DNA of 5,917 nucleotides from an uncultured Bacteroidales bacterium (GTDB lineage Bacteria > Bacteroidota > Bacteroidia > Bacteroidales > UBA932), in assembly GCA_934725285.1 (NCBI GenBank), contig CAKVBK010000100.1:1-5917 (forward strand), written 5' to 3'. A model generated the notes under the pieces. It did not search any database and was not told the origin of the DNA. It saw only the letters and a program-made list of their open reading frames with translations. Position numbers and translations under genes: made by a program. Positions within the stretch are counted from its first letter, which is position 1. Each line of letters opens with the position of its first letter. Shown here in pieces: positions 1 to 5,917 of the stretch.

Positions 1-1014
1 AACGGAGTGCTTTACTCCCCGGTGCCGGCCGGCAACCGTGTGATCGAACTCCCGCTCCAGATGCTCGCTTCCGTGGGCTGGTACGGTTTCCACACTCAGT
101 ACTGGTTCAGCGGAGACAGCAGTTTCGTGGCGGAAGTCTACCCGAAAGTCGAGCGTTATCTGTTCAGAAGCGGTCTCTGGAGATTTCAGGATAATGGACT
201 TCTGAAAGTCCGTCCAGGTGATTGGAACTGGGGCGACTGGGGCGATGACATAGACACGGAAGTCTTGACGAACTGCTGGTATTATCTGGCCCTCAAATCC
301 CAAAAGGAATTCGCCCGCATTCTCGGCCGTCAGAAGGATGCGGAGACGATTGAGGCTTTGATGAAAAGAATATCCGACAGTTTCGACTCATACTATTGGA
401 CAGGTTCCGCCTACCGTGATCCGAACTACAAGAAGCAGACTGACGACCGTGCCCAAGCCATGGCCATAGTCTCCGGTCTGGCTCCGGCTGATAGGTATCC
501 GGCTCTGTTCGAGACCCTTAAAAAGGAGTATCACGCCAGCCCTTACATGGAAAAGTATGTCCTTGAGGCTTTGTTCCAGATGGGACACGGTGATTTTGCC
601 ATAGAAAGGATGAAGTCCCGCTATGCGAAGATGATGAAGTACGATTACACAACCCTGTTCGAGGGGTGGGGAATCGGCAGCGAGGGTTTCGGCGGCGGCA
701 CGATCAACCATGCATGGAGCGGTGGCCCGCTGACGATCCTGAGCCAGAAACTCTGCGGAATCGAGCCGACTGCCCCTGGTTTCAAGACTTTCGAGGTCAA
801 ACCTCAGATGGGAACCTTGAAGTCCGCTTCAGCCTCTCTTGAGACTCACTTCGGTATGATCCGTGTCACGCTCAGCAGGAAGTCCGCAAAGTCTCATGTG
901 GCCTCGCTCACGATAGAGGTTCCGGAAGGCACCACAGCCACTGTCACGGCCACAAACGGCAAACCGAAGACTATTGCCGCGGGAACATATTCATTGAAAA
1001 TCAAGGTTGAATAA
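1..1014 (+). CDS. Alpha-L-rhamnosidase-like glycoside hydrolase (GH78), 3' part only
   Basis: This is the C-terminal 337 residues of a glycoside hydrolase expected to remove terminal alpha-L-rhamnose. The frame is open to the left edge, with Asn-Gly codons before the GTG at 7, so that GTG is not the start and the N-terminal domains lie outside the window. The visible part reads as the (alpha/alpha)6 barrel of GH78: ELPLQMLASVGWYGF, then WNWGDWGDD near 220-250, then YHASPYMEKYVLEALF near 530-590. The TTLFEGW...GGGTINHAWSGGP block follows, and its Glu (codon 661-663) is the likely catalytic base by family knowledge. After PTAPGFKTFEVKPQ comes a C-terminal beta-sandwich of about 80 residues. The general acid would lie upstream and cannot be checked. 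The gene ends with TAA 20 bases before the GH97 gene, so the two are probably cotranscribed. Substrate specificity is inferred from the family only. Confidence 0.85.
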   Translation, partial: NGVLYSPVPAGNRVIELPLQMLASVGWYGFHTQYWFSGDSSFVAEVYPKVERYLFRSGLWRFQDNGLLKVRPGDWNWGDWGDDIDTEVLTNCWYYLALKSQKEFARILGRQKDAETIEALMKRISDSFDSYYWTGSAYRDPNYKKQTDDRAQAMAIVSGLAPADRYPALFETLKKEYHASPYMEKYVLEALFQMGHGDFAIERMKSRYAKMMKYDYTTLFEGWGIGSEGFGGGTINHAWSGGPLTILSQKLCGIEPTAPGFKTFEVKPQMGTLKSASASLETHFGMIRVTLSRKSAKSHVASLTIEVPEGTTATVTATNGKPKTIAAGTYSLKIKVE

Positions 1015-1034
1015 TTCATAAAATTACTTGTTAT

Positions 1035-1100
1035 ATGACTTTAAAAACTTTAATTGCAGCGGCAGCCGTCTCTTTTGCGGCCATTCTGCCGGTCGCGGCC
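1035..1100 (+). other. Sec signal peptide of the GH97 enzyme
   Basis: Residues 1-22 have a short basic n-region (Lys4), a hydrophobic alanine-rich core and a V-A-A end before Lys23-Asp24, a good signal peptidase I site. There is no lipobox Cys, so the mature enzyme is probably periplasmic rather than a lipoprotein. Confidence 0.8.
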
Positions 1101-3038
1101 AAAGATGTGACCTACAAGGTAATTTCGCCTGACGGGCATCTTTCAGCCACTGTTGTTGTGGGGCAGACTGTTTCGTATTCGGTTTCAAGAGATGGTGTCA
1201 ACCTGATCGCTCCATCGGAGATTTCTATGACTTTGTCAGACGGGATCGTGTTCGGTGAGAACGACAAAGTCCGCAAGGTCAAAAAGGCCAGCGTGGATCA
1301 GACCCTCCCGACCGTTGCCTACAAGAAGGCTCAAGTTCGTGACAACTTCAATGAGATCACGCTCATATTCAAGGAGTTCTCCCTTGCTTTCCGCGCCTAT
1401 GACGAAGGGGTGGCCTATCGTTTCACAAGTTCATTGAAGAATGATTCGATGGTTCTGGCCGAGATGGCTCAGTTCAATTTCGCCAAGGATTGGGACGCTT
1501 ATGTGCCTTATGTCAAGCAGCATACGGAAACCCTTGAGAGTCAGTACTGGAACTCCTTTGAGAACACATATTCCATTCACGCTTTGTCTCAGTGGAACAA
1601 GGAGCGTTTGGCTTTCCTTCCGATTGCGGTTTCGGCGGAAGGAGGGATGAAAGTGCTGATCACTGAGTCCGATCTCGTGAACTATCCAGGAATGTACCTT
1701 TACAACGAAGGCAACGCCACGACCCTTTCCGGACGTTTCGCACCATACCCAAAGACTGTGGAGCAGGGCGGGCATAATATGCTTCAAGGCATAGTCAAGG
1801 ACAGAGAGGGCTACATCGCATCCTGCGCGGCGGGAGAGTCTTTTCCTTGGAGAGTCATCATGGTTTCGACAAATGATGCCGAACTTGCCGTCAATGACTT
1901 GGTCTGGAAACTCGGTGAGCCTGCCGATCCTTCGGTGGATTATTCATGGGTAAAGCCTGGCAAGGTGGCATGGGACTGGTGGAATGACTGGAACATTTAC
2001 GGAGTGGATTTCCGCGCCGGAATCAACAATGACACCTACAAGTACTACATCGACTTTGCTCAGAAGCATGGCATTGAATATGTCATCCTGGATGAAGGCT
2101 GGGCTGTCAACAAAAAGGCCGACCTGATGCAGATTGTCCCTGAAATCGACCTCCCGATGCTTTGTGAATATGCCAAAGCGCATAATGTCGGTCTTATCCT
2201 TTGGGCTGGCTACTATGCTTTCGACCGCGATATGGAGAATGTCTGCAAGCACTACTCCGAGATGGGCATAAAGGGATTCAAGGTGGATTTCATGGACCGC
2301 GATGACCAGTATATGGTTGACTTCTTCAGGCGTTCGGCTGAAACCGCAGCCAAATACGGACTTTTGATTGACTTCCACGGAGCGTTCAAGCCGGTCGGAC
2401 TCAACCGAACCTATCCTAATGTGATCAACTACGAAGGCGTTTTCGGCCTGGAGCAGATGAAGTGGAGCAAGCCTACCGTCGATCAGGTTACATACGATGT
2501 CACGGTTCCGTTCATAAGAATGGCCGCCGGTCCTATGGACTACACTCAGGGTGCGATGCGCAACGCCATCCAGAAGAACTACCATCCGGTCAATTCCGAG
2601 GCGATGAGCCAGGGCACCCGTTGCCATCAGCTCGCTGAGTATGTAGTATTCGATTCTCCTCTGAATATGCTGTGTGACTCACCGTCCAACTATATGGCCG
2701 AGCCTGAGTGCACAAAGTACATAGCCGACTGTCCTACAGTCTGGGACGAGAGCGTCGCCGTGAACGGTGTCCTCGGCCGTTACATCACCCTTGCACGCCG
2801 CAGCGGAGATGTCTGGTATGTCGGATCCCTGAACGATTGGAAAGCCCGTGACCTCACATTGGATCTCGGTTTCCTCGGAGAAGGCGAATGGACGATGGAA
2901 ATCTTCCGTGACGGCATCAATGCCGACCGTGCCGCCCGTGACTACAAGCGTGAGTTCGTCCCCGTTTCAGCCGATCGCAAGGTCAAGATCCACATGGCGC
3001 CAGGTGGCGGTTGGACAGCCCGTGTAACCAAGAAGTAA
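1035..3038 (+). CDS. Exported GH97 glycoside hydrolase, retaining alpha-galactosidase-type
   Basis: This 667-residue enzyme should hydrolyse alpha-linked sugars in the periplasm or at the cell surface. It has the GH97 layout: signal peptide (1-22), N-terminal beta-sandwich (about 24-280), a (beta/alpha)8 catalytic barrel (about 290-560) and a C-terminal beta domain (about 565-667). Family signatures include WAWN-like KVAWDWWNDWN, EYVILDEGW, GPMDYTQGAMRN (near 501) and SQGTRCHQLAEYVVFDSPLNMLCDSPSNY. GFKVDFMD supplies Asp418 and GVFGLEQMKW supplies Glu473. As I recall the family, these match the nucleophile and acid/base of the retaining alpha-galactosidase BtGal97b (Asp415/Glu470), with the same 55-residue spacing. 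The motif DFHGA puts Gly449 where inverting SusB-type enzymes carry a catalytic Glu. The length is close to BtGal97b and shorter than SusB. The ATG at 1035 is chosen because a signal peptide follows at once; no Shine-Dalgarno is visible, only AT-rich sequence. It lies 20 bases after the GH78 gene. Alpha-galactosidase is the best guess; another retaining alpha-glycosidase is possible. Confidence 0.92.
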   Translation: MTLKTLIAAAAVSFAAILPVAAKDVTYKVISPDGHLSATVVVGQTVSYSVSRDGVNLIAPSEISMTLSDGIVFGENDKVRKVKKASVDQTLPTVAYKKAQVRDNFNEITLIFKEFSLAFRAYDEGVAYRFTSSLKNDSMVLAEMAQFNFAKDWDAYVPYVKQHTETLESQYWNSFENTYSIHALSQWNKERLAFLPIAVSAEGGMKVLITESDLVNYPGMYLYNEGNATTLSGRFAPYPKTVEQGGHNMLQGIVKDREGYIASCAAGESFPWRVIMVSTNDAELAVNDLVWKLGEPADPSVDYSWVKPGKVAWDWWNDWNIYGVDFRAGINNDTYKYYIDFAQKHGIEYVILDEGWAVNKKADLMQIVPEIDLPMLCEYAKAHNVGLILWAGYYAFDRDMENVCKHYSEMGIKGFKVDFMDRDDQYMVDFFRRSAETAAKYGLLIDFHGAFKPVGLNRTYPNVINYEGVFGLEQMKWSKPTVDQVTYDVTVPFIRMAAGPMDYTQGAMRNAIQKNYHPVNSEAMSQGTRCHQLAEYVVFDSPLNMLCDSPSNYMAEPECTKYIADCPTVWDESVAVNGVLGRYITLARRSGDVWYVGSLNDWKARDLTLDLGFLGEGEWTMEIFRDGINADRAARDYKREFVPVSADRKVKIHMAPGGGWTARVTKK

Positions 3039-3073
3039 ATATTCACAATCCTTATTATGGATAAAACTTCATT

Positions 3074-3105
3074 CGTCCGCCCCCACCCGGGGCGGGCGTT
3101 TTTTT
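3074..3105 (+). terminator. Rho-independent terminator of the glycosidase operon
   Basis: A 10-bp GC-rich stem (3074-3083 with 3089-3098, one G-T pair) closes a five-base loop and is followed by seven T (3099-3105). It starts 36 bases after the GH97 stop codon and fits the end of the GH78-GH97 transcript. Confidence 0.93.
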
Positions 3106-3130
3106 ATCGGATCATAAGCGATGGAAAATA

Positions 3131-3165
3131 ATAAAAACAGGGATGAGAAAAAACTCATCCCTGTT
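3131..3165 (-). terminator. Rho-independent terminator after tRNA-Ala (minus strand)
   Basis: A perfect 12-bp inverted repeat (3136-3147 with 3154-3165) has a six-base loop of A on the plus strand, U in the transcript. Read on the minus strand it runs into a T-rich tract (3137 down to 3131). It begins three bases after the tRNA 3' end, so it terminates the tRNA transcript and possibly read-through from the lipid operon upstream. Confidence 0.92.
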
Positions 3166-3168
3166 CAG

Positions 3169-3241
3169 TGGAGCATAGGAGGATCGAACTCCTGACCTCA
3201 AGATTGCGAACCTTGCGCTCTACCAGCTGAGCTAATACCCC
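3169..3241 (-). tRNA. tRNA-Ala (anticodon CGC)
   Basis: The 73-base gene folds as a full cloverleaf. It has a 7-bp acceptor stem, a D-arm GCTC/GAGC with an 8-base loop containing GG, an anticodon stem CAAGG/TCTTG with loop TTCGCAA, a 5-base variable loop, and a T-arm AGGAG/CTCCT with loop TTCGATC. The anticodon CGC (plus-strand 3206-3208) reads the alanine codon GCG. The acceptor has a G3-U70 pair, the classic alanine identity element, which confirms the assignment independently of the anticodon. The discriminator base is A. The following bases are CTG, so the 3' CCA is not encoded and must be added by the CCA enzyme. Two wobble pairs are present: U5-G68, and G31-U39 next to the anticodon loop. 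Confidence 0.96.
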
Positions 3242-3251
3242 GATTGGACTG

Positions 3252-3259
3252 CAAATATA
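3252..3259 (-). promoter_or_regulatory. Bacteroidota -7 promoter box for tRNA-Ala
   Basis: On the minus strand the sequence TATATTTG matches the Bacteroidota -7 consensus TAnnTTTG and ends 10 bases before the tRNA 5' end, which leaves a very short leader. No convincing TTTG -33 element is seen at the usual 19-21 base spacing, so the upstream part is weak or divergent. Confidence 0.65.
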
Positions 3260-3298
3260 CAAAAAATCATTTACGAAGCCACCATATTCAAAGAATTT

Positions 3299-4162
3299 TC
3301 ATCTTGTAGACGCGATATAATCCTTATATTTTATGAAATCATCAGGCATAGGCATATCATAGACCTTGCTTCTGAGGAACGCACCGAAATCCTTGATGTC
3401 TGAATATTCTGACTGCTCCTCCACGGTCAGTGTCTCACCGACACCGACTCTGATCCTTCTGTATTTCTTGTTTACGAGCTCGTGCGGAAGCTGCATCAGG
3501 CGGACTCTCCAGTCTATTAGTCCCAGATTATAGAACCACAGCGAGTTATGGTCGAAAAAGCGCACCGGTACAATCGGTACCTTGGCTTTTTGAATAAGCC
3601 TAAGAACTGGTTCCTGCCACTCCCTGTCTCTTATCTTCATCTCTTTCAGGCTAAGGTCCGAAACAGCGCCTGAGGGGAAGAATCCAATGGGTTCTCCGTT
3701 GTGAAGTTGTTCTAAAACCTCACGCACGCCTTGAATGTTCTTTGCGGTGATGCCTTTGTTAAGGTTGTTTTTGGGATTGACCACAACCAGGCTTGGCCTG
3801 AGCGCTTCAACAATGGCCAGAAACTCTGTCACCATAACTTTGAATCCCGGCCTAAGATGTCCCATAAGATCAATCAGAATGATTCCGTCCATCCCTCCGT
3901 ATGGATGGTTGCTGACCGTGATGAACGGACCGTCAGGCAGGTTCTTAAGCCTCTGTGATCCTCCCAGTTGGTAGTTGACTCCGAGTCTGTCCAGAAGTAC
4001 ACCTGCGAAATCCGCTCCCTTATGTTCGTCAATCGTGTCGTAGAGGTCCGACAAGGTCTTGATTGACAGGATTTTTCTCAGAATACGTGCGACAGAATCA
4101 CCGAATCTTCCCTTGAAGACCGGCGCAAGCTGTTCAATTTGTTCGACAGGAAGGAGAGGCAT
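3299..4162 (-). CDS. PlsC-like lysophospholipid acyltransferase family protein
   Basis: This 287-residue protein belongs to the glycerolipid acyltransferase superfamily, which moves an acyl chain onto a free hydroxyl of a lysolipid at the inner face of the cytoplasmic membrane. The catalytic motif is SNHPYGGMDG, giving His86 and Asp92 with five residues between them instead of the textbook four. This NHPxGGxDG form is typical of a Bacteroidota-rich subgroup. Further motifs are FPSG (162-165, replacing FPEG) and VPIVPV (195-200). No clear transmembrane helix is seen, so membrane contact is probably peripheral. The start ATG overlaps the upstream stop as TAATG, and a purine-rich AGAGAGGG lies 8 bases before it (4171-4178), favouring this start and translational coupling. 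Its partners are a CDP-alcohol phosphatidyltransferase and a GNAT-fold acyltransferase. The substrate could be a lysophospholipid or a lyso-aminolipid (OlsA/GlsA-like); sequence alone does not decide. Confidence 0.85.
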   Translation of the reverse strand: MPLLPVEQIEQLAPVFKGRFGDSVARILRKILSIKTLSDLYDTIDEHKGADFAGVLLDRLGVNYQLGGSQRLKNLPDGPFITVSNHPYGGMDGIILIDLMGHLRPGFKVMVTEFLAIVEALRPSLVVVNPKNNLNKGITAKNIQGVREVLEQLHNGEPIGFFPSGAVSDLSLKEMKIRDREWQEPVLRLIQKAKVPIVPVRFFDHNSLWFYNLGLIDWRVRLMQLPHELVNKKYRRIRVGVGETLTVEEQSEYSDIKDFGAFLRSKVYDMPMPDDFIKYKDYIASTR

Positions 4163-4164
4163 TA
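4160..4164 (-). promoter_or_regulatory. TAATG stop/start overlap (translational coupling)
   Basis: The stop codon TAA of the phosphatidyltransferase (4164-4162) shares one base with the ATG of the acyltransferase (4162-4160). Ribosomes finishing the first gene can restart at once, which suggests the two proteins are made in linked amounts. Confidence 0.85.
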
Positions 4165-4869
4165 TTCGTTCCCTCTCTTAGGCATAGGATCCATCTTCGC
4201 ATAGCCCTTGGCATCGTTGATTATCGTGACCAAATAGATGATGATCAACAACGCAAGGATCGCGATTCCGGCGACATCAAGTGCCCTGAGGTCAATCTCC
4301 TTGCCGAATAAAGTCATTGTGGCTGAGAACTCCCTGAGAGGTTTGATGAATATGAAAAGAGAGGTGAGGATTATTGCGATTACCCTGAACTCTGTCGGTC
4401 CAAGTTTGGCGTAGGTGAGTCTGAACTCGCTCTTCAGATGGGCGTTGACGCTGACATTCACCGTAAGGCAAAGATAGACAACGAAGATCATCAACGCCAA
4501 ATCCAGGCGCATGAGATATGACAGTCCGAGACCGATGAACATGAACGCCTCGTTGATGCAATCGACCGTGTGGTCAAGGTAATAGCCGTAGATCGGTCTT
4601 TGGGTCTTGCGGACTCTGGCGAGGGTGCCGTCAAGGGAATCTCCGTACCAGTTCACAACGAATCCCAAGCAGCTGATCCATAGAAAATTGATGTTGACAC
4701 CGCTGAGGATGTAGCCGGCTCCGATCATGATTGCCCCGAGCGTGCCGATTGCTGTGAGTGTGTCCGATACGACCCATTTCGGCTGCCTCTCGGCCAGCCA
4801 GACAAGGGCCTTCTTCTCGACTCCGTTCAGAATGGAAGTCTGTATTCTTTCCGCTTTCTTGTCTGCCAT
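4162..4869 (-). CDS. CDP-alcohol phosphatidyltransferase family membrane protein
   Basis: This integral membrane enzyme should transfer a phospho-alcohol or phosphatidyl group from a CDP-linked donor to an acceptor alcohol, releasing CMP. The signature DSLDGTLAR...GYYLDHTVD gives the metal-binding and catalytic aspartates Asp77, Asp80, Asp99 and Asp103, counted from the ATG at 4869. It fits D-x2-DG-x2-AR-x9-G-x3-D-x3-D. About five to six hydrophobic helices follow a soluble N-terminus of about 35 residues, and the length of 235 is normal for the family. A TTG at 4875 is in frame, but the ATG at 4869 is preferred because it is a standard codon and leaves a 13-base gap to the upstream stop. Possible products include phosphatidylglycerol-phosphate-, phosphatidylinositol-phosphate- or phosphatidylserine-like lipids, or a headgroup on a sphingolipid. 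The acceptor cannot be read from the sequence. It sits between two acyltransferases in one operon. Confidence 0.9.
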   Translation of the reverse strand: MADKKAERIQTSILNGVEKKALVWLAERQPKWVVSDTLTAIGTLGAIMIGAGYILSGVNINFLWISCLGFVVNWYGDSLDGTLARVRKTQRPIYGYYLDHTVDCINEAFMFIGLGLSYLMRLDLALMIFVVYLCLTVNVSVNAHLKSEFRLTYAKLGPTEFRVIAIILTSLFIFIKPLREFSATMTLFGKEIDLRALDVAGIAILALLIIIYLVTIINDAKGYAKMDPMPKRGNE

Positions 4870-4882
4870 ATTCAATTATGTG

Positions 4883-5917
4883 TTAGATGTTTTTGACGTA
4901 GATTCTGGCTCTCTTGTGGAGGTGATGCTCGAATTTGCCCCAGAGGTTCTGCACGTTGTGGTTTTCCTCCAGCTCACGGGTGCTCTCGACGTATTTGATG
5001 CCGTTCTTGTGCATTCCCCTGCCGATCTTGGAGATGATCATCGCGTTGACCCCCTTGTCTTTATATTCATTGGAGATGGCTATCAGCAGGGCGTCGATCG
5101 TGTCGTTGTGACGCAGTGCCTTTAGAATATGGATAAAACCGAAAGGAAACATGTGCCCTTTCGCCTTCTGCAGAGCCTTTGACAATGACGGCAGCGTGAT
5201 TCCGAATCCGACAACCTTGTCGCTTTGGTCAACAATGACGGAGACGTAGTCCAGATTCAGGTTCGGGAAGAACTGATCCTTGAGATCCTCGCACTGGGCG
5301 GGGGAGAGCTCCGAAAAACCGTGAAGGACGGAATAGCACTCGTTCATTACTCGGAATATTCCATCAGCATATTTGTGGAGCAATTCATTTTTGTTCCTGT
5401 AGTCGCCTTCCTTGAGATTGTAGCGTTCCCCGATCATCTCGGCGAAATGGAAATATCGGTCGAGATTGTCCGGAACCGTGATTCTGTATTCCACGAAATC
5501 AGTCTCTTTCGTAAAGCCCTCTTTCAAAAGCATCGGCTCGTAGTAGGGAGCGTTGTATTTCCCGTAGGCGGTGGGAAGCTGGTCGAAACCTTCGACAAGA
5601 ACTCCGGAGATGTCGAACTCAAGGAATCCGACGGGGCCTTCGATGACCTCCATACCCTTTTCTCCGGCATATTCCTTCACCTTTTCCATAAGGGCGTGGA
5701 CTACTTCCTGCGATTCAACAAAGTCTATCCAACCGAAGCGACAGATTTTTTTGTCAACCTTTTTGTTGTACTTATAGTTTATGATTCCGGCGACCCTTCC
5801 GACAATCTTGCCGTTCTCGTCATATGCCAGCCAATATTTACCTTCGCAGACCTCAAAGGCCCGGTTTTTGCCCGGAGTGAGGGTGTCCATTTCCATCGAC
5901 TCAATCTGAGGAACGTA
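4883..5917 (-). CDS. BcerS/YghO-like GNAT-fold acyltransferase, 5' end beyond the window
   Basis: The visible 344 residues match the GNAT-fold family that includes E. coli YghO and the bacterial ceramide synthase (bCerS) of Caulobacter. Hallmarks, counted from the first visible residue, are YVPQIES...KNRAFE near the start, KYWLAY...GKIVGRVAGIIN (27-47), GMEVIEGPVGF (88-98), LVEGFD (107-112), NAPYY (122-126) and KEGF (132-135). A second GNAT-like half follows (about 216-340), ending KRARIYVKNI. The ATG at 5896 is probably not the start. The frame stays open to the edge, and the upstream residues YVPQIES belong to the conserved N-terminus, so about 30 or more residues are likely missing. There is no signal peptide in the visible part, which fits a cytoplasmic or membrane-associated enzyme. 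Family membership is well supported. Ceramide synthesis, the N-acylation of a sphingoid base, is an inference that fits the lipid-enzyme neighbours; another amine could be the acceptor. Confidence 0.82.
   Translation of the reverse strand, partial: YVPQIESMEMDTLTPGKNRAFEVCEGKYWLAYDENGKIVGRVAGIINYKYNKKVDKKICRFGWIDFVESQEVVHALMEKVKEYAGEKGMEVIEGPVGFLEFDISGVLVEGFDQLPTAYGKYNAPYYEPMLLKEGFTKETDFVEYRITVPDNLDRYFHFAEMIGERYNLKEGDYRNKNELLHKYADGIFRVMNECYSVLHGFSELSPAQCEDLKDQFFPNLNLDYVSVIVDQSDKVVGFGITLPSLSKALQKAKGHMFPFGFIHILKALRHNDTIDALLIAISNEYKDKGVNAMIISKIGRGMHKNGIKYVESTRELEENHNVQNLWGKFEHHLHKRARIYVKNI

Noticed and set aside
388..711. Minus-strand open frame of 107 codons inside the GH78 gene
   Set aside because: It is antisense to conserved GH78 sequence including the putative catalytic base region, with no domain or start signal.
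1944..2627. Minus-strand open frame of 227 codons inside the GH97 gene
   Set aside because: It lies wholly antisense to a strongly conserved catalytic domain and its translation shows no recognisable domain. It is a by-product of codon use in the real gene.
3136..3165. Perfect inverted repeat as a possible CRISPR repeat or mobile-element end
   Set aside because: It occurs once, sits three bases after a tRNA and is followed by a T tract on the minus strand, so a terminator explains it fully.
3166..3300. tRNA 3' end as an integration (att) site
   Set aside because: No integrase gene and no direct repeat of the tRNA 3' end are seen in the window; the flanks look like ordinary chromosomal genes.
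4870..4875. TTG at 4875 as the phosphatidyltransferase start
   Set aside because: An ATG two codons downstream at 4869 is more likely, and nothing in the two extra residues supports the TTG.
4727..5125. Plus-strand open frame of 132 codons across the phosphatidyltransferase/GNAT junction
   Set aside because: It is antisense to two well-supported genes, and its valine/aspartate-rich translation resembles a reversed reading of them. There is no start context or family match.

Overview
The window looks like chromosomal DNA from a Bacteroidota bacterium, most likely Bacteroidales. The grounds are a GH97 glycosidase with the family's Bacteroidota-type architecture, glycoside hydrolases packed in a short-spaced operon, starts that mostly lack a clear Shine-Dalgarno sequence, and a TAtaTTTG (-7 type) promoter box in front of a tRNA gene. 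Base composition is close to 50% GC by eye. I cannot name a genus.

The left half (1-3038, + strand) is a carbohydrate-degradation unit. The first gene is the 3' part of a GH78 alpha-L-rhamnosidase-like enzyme that enters from the left edge. Twenty bases later comes a complete exported GH97 enzyme. Its active-site residues point to the retaining, alpha-galactosidase-like branch rather than the inverting SusB-like alpha-glucosidase branch. Together the two suggest trimming of rhamnose and alpha-galactose (or a similar alpha-sugar) from a plant-type polysaccharide or glycoside. The unit ends in a strong intrinsic terminator at 3074-3105.

The centre (3106-3298) holds a minus-strand tRNA-Ala(CGC) with its own -7 box and a 12-bp hairpin terminator directly after it. 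The two terminators stand back to back and insulate the converging transcription units.

The right half (3299-5917, - strand) is a tightly packed lipid operon. In transcription order it encodes a BcerS/YghO-like GNAT-fold acyltransferase (its start lies beyond the right edge), a CDP-alcohol phosphatidyltransferase with the full metal-binding motif, and a PlsC-like lysophospholipid acyltransferase with an HX5D variant motif. The last two overlap as TAATG. The set joins an N-acyltransferase-like fold, a headgroup transferase and an O-acyltransferase. It is therefore a good candidate for synthesis of a specialised membrane lipid such as a sphingolipid, aminolipid or unusual phospholipid. This cassette is the most interesting item in the window, but its product cannot be fixed from sequence alone.
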